From the NCBI GenBank assembly GCA_014872815.1, contig WKFK01000014.1, positions 806,001 through 870,000 of the forward strand: 64,000 bases of DNA, written 5' to 3'. Of this stretch, positions 54,604-62,687 are shown in pieces. The position numbers were made by a program, and so were the translations under genes. This DNA comes from Paracoccaceae bacterium. GTDB taxonomy: Bacteria > Pseudomonadota > Alphaproteobacteria > Rhodobacterales > Rhodobacteraceae. Under the pieces are notes generated by a model that saw nothing but the letters and a program-made list of their open reading frames with translations, searched no databases and was not told the origin of the DNA. Position 1 is the stretch's first letter, and every line of letters starts with the position of its first letter.

Positions 54604-55745
54604 ATTGTCGCCTCAAACAACTCGGTCAGGTTGGCTTCGTTCAACTCAACCGGGTTGCCACCGCAAGACGGGTCAATCAACGCGCCTTTCACCAGCTCAG
54701 GAATTGCATCCTTAGTAACGCCCAGGTCAGACAGCTTGCGTGGGATGCCCATGCTGTCGTTGAAGCCCTGCACGAAGGCGCAGAAACCGTCAAAGCCGCC
54801 TTCGATGCCGAGATAGCCGGCTGCACGGTCAAACCGCTCAGCAATCACCGGCGCGTTCAGCTCCAGAACCGCCGGCATGCAAACCGCGTTGGTGGTGCCG
54901 TGGTGGGTGTTGAACATCGCGCCTACCGGGTGGCTCATCGCATGGATCGCACCCAAGCCCTTTTGGAAAGCAGTCGCCCCCATCATTGCGGCGCTCATCA
55001 TCTCGGCACGGGCTTCGATGTCGCGACCATCCGCATAAGCGCGTGGCAAGTTCTCTACCACCAGCTTCATGCCTTCCAGCGCGATGCCCTGGCTCATCGG
55101 ATGATAATGCGGGCTCGAGTAGGCTTCAACACAGTGCGCAAAGGCGTCCAGACCGGTGCCTGCGGTGATGAACTGTGGCATGCCAACAGTCAGCTCCGGG
55201 TCACAAATCACCACGGATGGCAGCACCTTCGGGTGGAAGATGATCTTCTTCTCATGGGTGACACTGTTGGTGATCACACTGGCGCGGCCCACTTCGGAAC
55301 CGGTGCCCGCGGTGGTTGGCACGGCCACAATGGGCGCAATCGCGTCAGCGTCCGCGCGGGTCCACCAGTCGCCAATGTCTTCAAAATCCCAAACCGGACG
55401 GGTTTGGCCCGCCATGAAGGCCACCATTTTACCCAAATCAAGACCAGAGCCGCCACCAAAGGCAATCACACCGTCGTGGCCGCCCGCTTTGTAGGCTTCA
55501 ACACCGGCTGTCAGGTTCAGCTCATTTGGGTTTGGATCGACATCGGCAAACAAACCACGGCCCAGCCCGGCCGCTTCCATGAGGTCCAGCGTGGCCACTG
55601 TGATTGGCAGGTTCGCCAGGCCTTTGTCAGTGACCAGCAGCGGTTTTTTCATGCCAGCCTGGGCACAGGCTTCTGCCAATTCCCCAATGCGGCCAGCCCC
55701 AAAACGGATCGCGGTCGGATAAGACCAGTTTCCAGTGAGTGTCAT
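54600..55745 (-). CDS. Iron-containing (group III) alcohol dehydrogenase
   Basis: 381 aa. Family marks are VIAFGGGSGLDLGKM (NAD+ site), PIVAVPTTAGTGSEVGRASV, and the metal-ligand region GLDAFAHCVEAY with HAMSHPVGAMFNTHHGTTNA, supplying the Asp/His ligands. It would oxidise a primary alcohol. Last gene of the minus-strand set; in my reading it acts on a gamma-glutamylated amino alcohol made by the ligase upstream. Direct action on another alcohol is possible. Confidence 0.88.
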   Translation of the reverse strand: MTLTGNWSYPTAIRFGAGRIGELAEACAQAGMKKPLLVTDKGLANLPITVATLDLMEAAGLGRGLFADVDPNPNELNLTAGVEAYKAGGHDGVIAFGGGSGLDLGKMVAFMAGQTRPVWDFEDIGDWWTRADADAIAPIVAVPTTAGTGSEVGRASVITNSVTHEKKIIFHPKVLPSVVICDPELTVGMPQFITAGTGLDAFAHCVEAYSSPHYHPMSQGIALEGMKLVVENLPRAYADGRDIEARAEMMSAAMMGATAFQKGLGAIHAMSHPVGAMFNTHHGTTNAVCMPAVLELNAPVIAERFDRAAGYLGIEGGFDGFCAFVQGFNDSMGIPRKLSDLGVTKDAIPELVKGALIDPSCGGNPVELNEANLTELFEATI

Positions 55746-55763
55746 TGTTCTTCCTCAAAATGT

Positions 55764-55793
55764 GGATGCCGGGACATTCTGTCTCCGGCATCC
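55764..55793 (-). terminator. Stem-loop between the aldehyde and alcohol dehydrogenase genes
   Basis: GGATGCCGG (55764-55772) pairs with CCGGCATCC (55785-55793); inside, GACA and TGTC add four more pairs around a short loop. It lies in the 94-base gap. Without a T-tract it is more likely an mRNA-stability or partial-termination element than a full terminator. Confidence 0.45.
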
Positions 55794-55839
55794 GGTTTAT
55801 CCGTTCCCTTTTGCACTGACAAAGAACGGATCCCCTTGT

Positions 55840-57222
55840 TTATACAGTCACCTTTTTCAGGTGATAGCTCTTTGGTCGCGTCAGGTTCTGGTAGCCGATC
55901 ACCGACAACCCACCGCCACGGCCAGTGTTTTTGCAGCCGGTCCAGCACAGACCCGGATCAAGGTAGTCGGCGCGGTTCATGAACACGGTGCCGGTCTCGA
56001 TCTCATTACCCACCCGCTCGGCGCGCTCTACGTCTTTGGTCCACAGCGAGGCAGTCAAGCCAAACTCACTGTCGTTCATCAGCGCAATGGCTTCTTCATC
56101 AGAAGACACCTTCATAATGCCAACAACCGGACCAAAGCTCTCGTCGCGCATTACGCGCATCTCATGTGTCACACCGGTCAGGATTTGTGGCGTCAGGTAG
56201 GCCCCGCCGTCATCTTCGGCAAAGGTCTCGATATGCGCTGTAGCACCATCTTCCAGCGCCTCAGCAATCTGCGCGCGAACTTCATTGGCAAAGCGTACGT
56301 TGGCCATTGGGCCAATGGTGGTCTCTTCGTCCAGCGGATTGCCCAGCTTGTAGCCTTTCACAATCTCCACCGCCTTGGCCACAAAGTCGTCATACAGGCT
56401 CTCGTGAACATAGATACGCTCAATACCACAGCAACACTGGCCGGCGTTGAACATCGCGCCATCGATCAGCGTGTCGACCGCCGCATCCAGGTCGGCGTCT
56501 TCCATGACATAGCCCGGATCTTTGCCACCCAGCTCGGTGCCAACGCCCGTGAAGGTGCCCGCCGCCGCGCGTTCCATCGCCTGACCGCCACCTACAGAGC
56601 CGGTGAAGTTCACAAAGTCAAAGGCATTCCCCGCAATCAACTCATTGGTCACGTCGTGGCTCAGGAACACATTCTGGAACACATCTTCCGGCACCCCAGC
56701 AGAGTGGAACGCCTGCGCCATGCGCTCACCGACAACCAGCGTTTGCGTCGCGTGCTTCAGCATCACCGTGTTGCCCGCAATCAGCGCAGGCGCCACGGTG
56801 TTGATGGCGGTCATGTAGGGGTAGTTCCAGGGCGCTACCACAAAGACCACCCCATGCGGAATGCGTTTGATGTAGCGTTTGAAGGTGGCATCCTCGCCCA
56901 CCTGAATGTCCGCAAGGCTTTCCACAGCGATAGACGCCATATGGCTCGCGCGCTCGTTAAAGCCGCCAAACTCGCCGCCATAGCGCACCGGACGGCCCAT
57001 CATCTTGGCAATCTCAGGCACGATCTCATCGTTCATTGCGCCCACGGCCGCGACACCGGCCATCACCAGATCCACGCGCTCCTGCAACGGACGCGCCGCC
57101 CAGGCTTTCTGTGCCTCCTTTGCGCGTTTCGCGGCAGCAAAGGCCTCATCCGCGCTCAACACAGGGCGTTCTGCAAAGACCGATCCGTCGATCGGAGAAA
57201 TACACGTCAACATGCCGCTCAT
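55840..57222 (-). CDS. NAD(P)+-dependent aldehyde dehydrogenase
   Basis: 460 aa. VAPWNYPYMTAINTVAPALIAGN, the catalytic Glu in GTELGGKDP and the catalytic Cys in FNAGQCCCGIERI are all present; FGPVVGIMK and FGLTASLWT close the domain. It would oxidise the aldehyde made by the adjacent alcohol dehydrogenase to the acid. It sits between the alcohol dehydrogenase and glutamine-synthetase-like genes on the same strand. Confidence 0.9.
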   Translation of the reverse strand: MSGMLTCISPIDGSVFAERPVLSADEAFAAAKRAKEAQKAWAARPLQERVDLVMAGVAAVGAMNDEIVPEIAKMMGRPVRYGGEFGGFNERASHMASIAVESLADIQVGEDATFKRYIKRIPHGVVFVVAPWNYPYMTAINTVAPALIAGNTVMLKHATQTLVVGERMAQAFHSAGVPEDVFQNVFLSHDVTNELIAGNAFDFVNFTGSVGGGQAMERAAAGTFTGVGTELGGKDPGYVMEDADLDAAVDTLIDGAMFNAGQCCCGIERIYVHESLYDDFVAKAVEIVKGYKLGNPLDEETTIGPMANVRFANEVRAQIAEALEDGATAHIETFAEDDGGAYLTPQILTGVTHEMRVMRDESFGPVVGIMKVSSDEEAIALMNDSEFGLTASLWTKDVERAERVGNEIETGTVFMNRADYLDPGLCWTGCKNTGRGGGLSVIGYQNLTRPKSYHLKKVTV

Positions 57223-57313
57223 GGCAACACTCCATCCATTGGGGGCACCCGCCCCGCTTTTCTTAGTTCACTAGTCCGCCGGAGAAGCGAAGGGTCGCCC
57301 CCTCGCGCCGGTC

Positions 57314-58678
57314 TTAGGCCCGCTCAAACCCGCGGGCAATTTCCCAATCGGTCACAACCGCCTCAAAGGCTTCCTGCTCCCATTCCGCCATGCGCACGTA
57401 GTGGTCCACAACCGCATCCCCCATAGCCTCGCGCAGCATCTTAGAGCCACGTAGGGCCTCGGTTGCGTCTTTCAACGTGGTTGGGATCTGCGCGTTATTG
57501 TTCTCATAGGCATCCCCGCTCAACGGTGCACCCGGATCACATTTTTCCTCAATGCCCTTGATACCAGCCGCCAACAGCGCAGCAATCGCAAGGTAAGGGT
57601 TCATATCCGCGCCCGGCACGCGGCATTCCACGCGCACCGCCTTGGTGCTGTCCCCGCAGAGACGGAAGGCCGCCGTGCGGTTGTCGACTGACCAGACCTT
57701 CGCCGTGGGCGCAAAGCTGCCTTTCTGGAAGCGTTTGTAGCTGTTCACATAGGGCGCGAGGAACACTGTGATGTCATCGGCATACTTCAGCAAACCGCCC
57801 AGGTAGTGCCGCGCCAGCTCGGACATGCCGAGATCCGCATCCGCGTCATAGAAGGCTGGCACCCCGTCCTTGGTCCAGAGCGATTGGTGTACGTGGCTGG
57901 CGCTGCCAACTTTGTCGTGACGCCATTTGGGCAAGAACGACACCGCGTGGCCCTGCTGCCAACCAATTTCTTTGGCGGCGTGCTTCGCAATGGTGTGATT
58001 TTCCGCCGCGTCCATCGCGCTGCCGTAGCGGATGTTGAGCTCTTCCTGCCCGGTCTCGGCCTCGCCTTTGGAGCCTTCAATCGGAATGCCAGACGCATAG
58101 AGACCGTTGCGCAGGGTGCGCATTACGCCTTCTTCCTTGGTGGTCTGCAGGATGTGGTAGTCTTCGTTGTAAGCGCTGATCGGGGTCAGATCGCGGTAGC
58201 CGGATTTGCTCAACTCTTCAAAGCTCTGCTCAAAGATAAAGAATTCCAGCTCGGTTGCGGATACGGCTTCAAAGCCCATCTCCGCCAGCCGCGCCACCTG
58301 CTTCTTCAGCATACCGCGCGGGGAGTGTTCGATGTCGTGATGGCCGTGATGATCCATCACGTCGCAAATCACCAGCGCAGTGCCTTCCAGCCAAGCCGCC
58401 TTACGCAGCGTGCTGAGATCCGGTTTCATGATGTAGTCGCCGTAACCCGCCGACCAACTGGTAGAGGCGTAGCCGTCCACCGTGTGCATCTCCAGATCGG
58501 TTGCCAGCAGGTAGTTGCAGCAATGGGTCTCTTCCCAGGCGCTGTCGACAAAGTGCTGCGCCACAAAACGCTTGCCCATCAGGCGGCCCTGCATGTCCAC
58601 AATACAGGCCAGAACGGTGTCGATCTCGCCGCTGGCGCTCAGCGCGCCCAGTTCTTCTAGGGTCAGGTTGCCAGACAT
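57314..58678 (-). CDS. Glutamine-synthetase-family ligase, probable gamma-glutamyl-amine synthetase
   Basis: 454 aa. It has the GS catalytic domain (SATELEFFIFEQSFEEL, GKSEAETGQ-like KGEAETGQEELNIRYG, and SVDNRTAAFRLCG with VECRVPGADMNPYLAIAAL). Length and N-terminal start (LVACIVDMQGRLMGKRF-type) resemble PuuA/GlnT/IpuC ligases, which join glutamate to amines, rather than GlnA. There is no Tyr adenylylation loop of GlnA type apparent. With alcohol and aldehyde dehydrogenases next to it, an amino alcohol such as ethanolamine is the likely amine partner. Confidence 0.84.
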   Translation of the reverse strand: MSGNLTLEELGALSASGEIDTVLACIVDMQGRLMGKRFVAQHFVDSAWEETHCCNYLLATDLEMHTVDGYASTSWSAGYGDYIMKPDLSTLRKAAWLEGTALVICDVMDHHGHHDIEHSPRGMLKKQVARLAEMGFEAVSATELEFFIFEQSFEELSKSGYRDLTPISAYNEDYHILQTTKEEGVMRTLRNGLYASGIPIEGSKGEAETGQEELNIRYGSAMDAAENHTIAKHAAKEIGWQQGHAVSFLPKWRHDKVGSASHVHQSLWTKDGVPAFYDADADLGMSELARHYLGGLLKYADDITVFLAPYVNSYKRFQKGSFAPTAKVWSVDNRTAAFRLCGDSTKAVRVECRVPGADMNPYLAIAALLAAGIKGIEEKCDPGAPLSGDAYENNNAQIPTTLKDATEALRGSKMLREAMGDAVVDHYVRMAEWEQEAFEAVVTDWEIARGFERA

Positions 58679-58728
58679 CTGATGCGCATTCCTTTGTATC
58701 GGGCCTTCGCGTGGCGTGTTGTGTCACC

Positions 58729-58756
58729 GAAGCCCCGGCACAACAACCGGGGCTTC
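58729..58756 (-). terminator. Stem-loop between dctP and the glutamine-synthetase-like gene
   Basis: GAAGCCCCGG (58729-58738) and CCGGGGCTTC (58747-58756) form a perfect ten-base stem with an eight-base loop, in the 101-base gap after dctP. Placed behind a receptor gene, such a hairpin often protects the 3' end of its message or causes partial termination, giving more receptor than downstream enzymes. Confidence 0.6.
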
Positions 58757-58779
58757 GCAGTTCTCATCGCTAAGGGATC

Positions 58780-59814
58780 TTAGCCGTAACGGTATGGGCG
58801 GCCAGCCGCCTGCATATCCGCGTTGTACTTCTTAAAGATCTCCACAACTTTCGCCTTGGTTGGGCTTTCGGCTGCGATCTCATCCCAGAACTTCACGGCG
58901 GCGGTTTCCACCTGTGCCCATTCATCATCCGGAATGGTGGTCAGCTGCATCTTGGTGCCGTTGACGCGCAGGTTGGCTTCACCACCCCAGTACCACCACT
59001 GACGGTAGTAGTGCGACTGGTCACAGCAGACGCGGAACAGGGTCTGCAAGTCTTCTGGCAGTTCGTTCCAGCGGCCCTGGTTGGCAAAGAAGCTGCCCGC
59101 CCATGCGCCGGAGATGTTGTTGGTCAGGAAGTAGTTGGTCACGTCAGCCCAACCCACGGTGTAGTCTTCTGTGATACCGGACCATGCGATACCGTCGAGC
59201 TCGCCGGTCTGAACCGCCACTTCGATATCTTCCCATGGCAGGGTCACCGGCACCACGCCAAACTGGCTAAGGAAGCGGCCCGCGGTTGGGAAGGTGAAGA
59301 CGCGCTTGCCTTTGAGGTCAGCGAGCGAGTTGATTGGGTCTTTGGTGGCAAAGTGGCATGGGTCCCAGGCACCGGCGCTGATGTGCTTCACGCCCACTTT
59401 GGAATACTCTTCGTCCCAAATTTCGTTCAGGCCGTACTGGTTGAACAGCACAGGCACGTCGAGGCTGTAGCGTGAGCCAAACGGGAAGTAGCCGCCAAAC
59501 ACGGTCACTTCGGTTGGGGACGCCATAGAGTCATCGTCCGACTGTACTGCGTCGATGGTGCCGCGCTGCATCGCACGGAACAGCTCACCGGTTGGGACCA
59601 GCTGATCAGCGTAAAACAGTTCGATCTGCATGCGGTCGCCTGCGATCTTGTTGAACATGTTGATCGCCGGATCGATCACGTGTGCTGCCAGCGACGGACC
59701 TGCATAGGTCTGCATGCGCCATTTGATGGTGCCGGAAGCCAGCGCCGGGGTGGCCAGTGGTGCGGCCATCGCCCCAACACCAGCGGTCTGAAGAAACTTA
59801 CGTCTTGTCGTCAT
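58780..59814 (-). CDS. dctP: TRAP transporter solute receptor (DctP family) with Phe at the Arg selectivity position
   Basis: 344 aa with a twin-arginine-type leader (TTRRKFLQTAGVGAMAAP). Mature periplasmic receptor of the DctP family: ELFYADQLVPTGELFRAMQRG, SLADLKGKRVFTFPTAG and VAVQTGELDGIAWSGI. In most members the position four after DLKG is the Arg that salt-bridges the substrate carboxylate; here it is Phe173. This suggests a substrate without a carboxylate, such as an amine or amino alcohol. It lies 53 bases after dctM. Confidence 0.9.
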   Translation of the reverse strand: MTTRRKFLQTAGVGAMAAPLATPALASGTIKWRMQTYAGPSLAAHVIDPAINMFNKIAGDRMQIELFYADQLVPTGELFRAMQRGTIDAVQSDDDSMASPTEVTVFGGYFPFGSRYSLDVPVLFNQYGLNEIWDEEYSKVGVKHISAGAWDPCHFATKDPINSLADLKGKRVFTFPTAGRFLSQFGVVPVTLPWEDIEVAVQTGELDGIAWSGITEDYTVGWADVTNYFLTNNISGAWAGSFFANQGRWNELPEDLQTLFRVCCDQSHYYRQWWYWGGEANLRVNGTKMQLTTIPDDEWAQVETAAVKFWDEIAAESPTKAKVVEIFKKYNADMQAAGRPYRYG

Positions 59815-59867
59815 CTCTTACTCTCCTTGTTGCGTTTCGGCCCCGTTTGCGGCGCTCTGTTCTGTTG

Positions 59868-61190
59868 TTATTTTCCGTAGACATAGTTCGGCAGCCACAG
59901 CGCGATCTGTGGGAAGATCATGACCAATGCCAAGGCCAAGACCATCACCGCCACAAAGGGCACGATGCTGCGATAAATGTCGCGTAGGGTGACTTCTTTG
60001 GGCGCCATCGCCCGCATGAGAAACAGGTTGTAGCCGAAAGGCGGCGTCATATAGGCGATCTGGGTGGTGATGGTGTAGAGCACGCCATACCAGATCAGAT
60101 CAAAGCCCAGCACCTTCACCAGCGGCACGTAAAGCGGCGCCACAATCACCAGCATCGCGGTGTCATCCAGGAAGGTGCCCATGATGATGAAGCTCAGCTG
60201 CATCAGGATCAGGATCATCCACGGCTCCAGCCCCAACTGCTCGGTGAACAGGTTGTCGATGGCCTTGACCGCGCCCAACCCGTCAAACACCGCGCCAAAA
60301 CCAAGTGCTGCCAGGATGATCCACATGAACATGCAGGAAATGCCGAGTGTGCTGCGCACAGAGTTCTCGAACACTTCGCGGGTCATGCGGCCCTTCAAGA
60401 CTGCCGCGACAAAGGCCGTGATCGCGCCAATTGCCGAGCTTTCCACCAGCGAAGTCCAGCCGTTCACAAAAGGGATCATCATGGTGGCGAAGATCACAAT
60501 TGGCAGCAGACCAGCGCGCAGAAGTTTCATCTTTTCGGCGCGGCTGATGTTACGCTCGGCTTCCGGCAAAGCAGGGCCAAGTTCTGGCTGAATGCGGCAA
60601 CGGATCACCACATACAGGATGAACATCGCCGCCATCATCAGGCCCGGGAACACCCCTGCCAGCCACAGCTGCCCAACAGGCTGGCGCGCGATCATCGCAT
60701 AAAGCACCAGAACCACAGAGGGCGGCACCAAAATACCCAAGCTTGACCCAGCCTGAATAACCCCGGTGACCATCCGTTTGTCATAGCCCCGCTTCAACAA
60801 TTCCGGCAGCGCAATGGTGGCACCAATCGCCATACCCGCCACACTCAAACCGTTCATCGCGGACACCAACACCATCAACAGGATGGTCCCGATGGCGAGC
60901 CCGCCTCGGACAGGCCCCATCCAGACGTGGAACATCTTGTAGAGATCGTCGGCGATCTTACTCTCGCTGAGCACGTAGCCCATAAAGATAAACATCGGCA
61001 GCGTCAGCAGCGGATACCATTTCATCAGTTTCATCGCGGCGGAGAAGCCAATATCGGATCCCCCTGTGCCCCACAGCAATACCGCCGCCAGCACCCCAAC
61101 AAAGCCAATTGCGCCAAAAACACGCTGCCCTGTCATGAGCATCAGCATCATGGTCGAGAACATCAGAATGGCGATCATTTCGTAAGACAT
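59868..61190 (-). CDS. dctM: TRAP transporter large permease (DctM)
   Basis: 440 aa integral membrane protein with about 12-13 helices. Family segments are PLLTLPMFIFMGYVLSESKI, GGLAIGTILLMVLVSAMNG and GAFQSGSSLG-like IQAGSSLGILVPPSVVLVLY, with GTFLDDTAMLVIVAPLYVP. It moves the substrate using the Na+ gradient together with DctQ and DctP. Its ATG overlaps the dctQ stop by one base (TAATG). Confidence 0.94.
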   Translation of the reverse strand: MSYEMIAILMFSTMMLMLMTGQRVFGAIGFVGVLAAVLLWGTGGSDIGFSAAMKLMKWYPLLTLPMFIFMGYVLSESKIADDLYKMFHVWMGPVRGGLAIGTILLMVLVSAMNGLSVAGMAIGATIALPELLKRGYDKRMVTGVIQAGSSLGILVPPSVVLVLYAMIARQPVGQLWLAGVFPGLMMAAMFILYVVIRCRIQPELGPALPEAERNISRAEKMKLLRAGLLPIVIFATMMIPFVNGWTSLVESSAIGAITAFVAAVLKGRMTREVFENSVRSTLGISCMFMWIILAALGFGAVFDGLGAVKAIDNLFTEQLGLEPWMILILMQLSFIIMGTFLDDTAMLVIVAPLYVPLVKVLGFDLIWYGVLYTITTQIAYMTPPFGYNLFLMRAMAPKEVTLRDIYRSIVPFVAVMVLALALVMIFPQIALWLPNYVYGK

Positions 61191-61786
61191 TAGTAGTCCA
61201 CCCCACGAATGCGCGCGATGTCTTTCATGAGCTCAGAAATCGCCTGCAAGAGCATAAGAATAAAGCCAAAAAGCATGATCAGCTTGATTGGCCAGAGAAC
61301 CGGGCGCCAGGCCGTCGGGCTGCGCTCGATGTATCCGATGATTTCACTGGCAGCCTCTTTGCCACCGGTGATGTAGGCCACAACCAGATCCTTGTAGAAG
61401 GTGTATGGCTCAACCCCGAAGTGCCCCAGTGAGTAAGCGCTGGAGCCAACCGCCCCGTGTATCAGGATCACCAGATAAAACATCAGGAAGAACACGGTCA
61501 TCGCGTCAACGATCGCGCGCTGGCGCAACGTCCACTCGCCGTAAAACAAGTCCATGCGCACATTGGAACCCATTTGCACTGCATAAGGTCCACCAAGGAT
61601 GTAGTAGGCCACCATGGCGAACTGCGCCATTTCCAGCGTCCACATCGAGGGCGTCATGAACGTTTTTGAAAACGACGACCACAGCAGGATCGCCATCATG
61701 ACAAAGATGCCATACATGACAAATCGGCCCACCTTACGGTTAAACCAGTCTACGCCATGGATATAGTAGCGTATGAGCTTGGGCAT
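61190..61786 (-). CDS. dctQ: TRAP transporter small permease (DctQ)
   Basis: 198 aa with four membrane helices: FVMYGIFVMMAILLWSSF, MAQFAMVAYYILGGPYAVQM, AIVDAMTVFFLMFYLVILIH and LIMLFGFILMLLQAISELM. The GGPYAVQMGSNVRMDLFYG region is typical of DctQ. It binds DctM in the inner membrane. Its start overlaps the stop of the amidohydrolase gene by one base (TGATG). Confidence 0.92.
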   Translation of the reverse strand: MPKLIRYYIHGVDWFNRKVGRFVMYGIFVMMAILLWSSFSKTFMTPSMWTLEMAQFAMVAYYILGGPYAVQMGSNVRMDLFYGEWTLRQRAIVDAMTVFFLMFYLVILIHGAVGSSAYSLGHFGVEPYTFYKDLVVAYITGGKEAASEIIGYIERSPTAWRPVLWPIKLIMLFGFILMLLQAISELMKDIARIRGVDY

Positions 61787-62541
61787 CAGACGATCTCCCC
61801 CGCGTCGCGCAGCTCGGCGATACCCTGCGCTATGGCAGCCTCCAAAACGTCGGCAATCTGGGCTGCCGTGGCCTCGTCCGCCAGCAGGTCATTGCGCACC
61901 TCAAGCATCACGTTTGGCAACTTGTTGGGAAGCGCGTAAATCCGCAGCGAGTGCGTCACGCCGTGTTCCGGCCCGTAAGGGTCGTTGCGGAGTGTCAGAA
62001 AAGGCCCGCCTTCCATCGACGCCAGCATGCTGTCAGCCAGCCGCGTGTCCCGATCATGCAGAATGCCAATCTCCACCGCCCGCTGAGTTCCATGGTACAC
62101 AGGAGTAAAAGAGTGCACCGTGACAATCGCCTTTGGGTGTACCACCTCAACCACCTGCTCCACAGCCTCTTTGAAAGGCTGATAAATCTGAGCAACACGC
62201 GCAGCGCGGTCTTCCTTTGACAAATCGACATTGCCGGGAATGTCGAACACCTCGCTTCTGGACGGCACAGCGTCCGGCGCTTCCGGTGGGCGATTGCAAT
62301 CATAGAGCAACCGCGACACGCCACCAGCCACAACCGAAGACCCAAAGCGTTTTGCCAGCTCTCTGGACAAAGCCAATGCGCCGGGATCCCATGCGACATG
62401 GCTACGACGCACATCTTCGCTTAAGCCCAGGTTCCCGAACTCCGGCGGGAAAGTGCAAGAGGCGTGTTCACACACAAACAGAATATCGGCCGGCGCAATG
62501 TCGCCCTCGATCTTCACCGCCTCTGAATCGTCTAGAGTCAT
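61786..62541 (-). CDS. N-formylglutamate amidohydrolase family enzyme
   Basis: 251 aa from ATG 62541 with CAGGA upstream; a TTG at 62577 would add 12 residues and cover a palindrome better read as an operator. DILFVCEHASCTFP (E25, H26) and VTVHSFTPVYHG hold the metal-ligand positions of the HutG-like family, with a C-terminal VMLEVRNDLL. There are no histidine-utilisation genes here, so N-formylglutamate is not the obvious substrate; a gamma-glutamyl amide made by the neighbouring ligase is a good candidate. First gene of the TRAP/ligase operon. Confidence 0.82.
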   Translation of the reverse strand: MTLDDSEAVKIEGDIAPADILFVCEHASCTFPPEFGNLGLSEDVRRSHVAWDPGALALSRELAKRFGSSVVAGGVSRLLYDCNRPPEAPDAVPSRSEVFDIPGNVDLSKEDRAARVAQIYQPFKEAVEQVVEVVHPKAIVTVHSFTPVYHGTQRAVEIGILHDRDTRLADSMLASMEGGPFLTLRNDPYGPEHGVTHSLRIYALPNKLPNVMLEVRNDLLADEATAAQIADVLEAAIAQGIAELRDAGEIV

Positions 62542-62560
62542 GTTGGTCCTGTCGTGCCAA

Positions 62561-62574
62561 TTCACATTTGTGAA
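62561..62574. promoter_or_regulatory. Candidate operator of the RpiR regulator
   Basis: TTCACA-TT-TGTGAA is a perfect 14-base palindrome 20 bases upstream of the chosen start of the amidohydrolase gene, in the spacer shared with the divergent RpiR gene. Position and symmetry make it a likely repressor site. Confidence 0.45.
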
Positions 62575-62607
62575 CAAACTTCTTCAGAGTCACCCATCCT
62601 GTCAATA

Positions 62608-62627
62608 ATTATTCTGAAAATTATTCT
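62608..62627. repeat. Direct repeat in the divergent spacer
   Basis: ATTATTCT occurs at 62608-62615 and 62620-62627, 12 bases apart from start to start, in an AT-rich spacer that must hold both promoters. It may be part of a regulator site or a promoter element. Confidence 0.3.
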
Positions 62628-62687
62628 TCTCAGATTTCGAATTTGAAACTATGCTTACATTTGTAGCAGTTAGTAAGTGAGCCCTCC

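Noticed and set aside
57314..58678. Housekeeping glutamine synthetase (glnA)
   Set aside because: The context is a catabolic operon with a transporter and dehydrogenases, there is no glnB or glnK nearby, and the sequence resembles amine ligases.
61786..62541. Part of a histidine utilisation operon
   Set aside because: No hutU, hutH, hutI or hutF in the window; the gene is coupled to a TRAP transporter.
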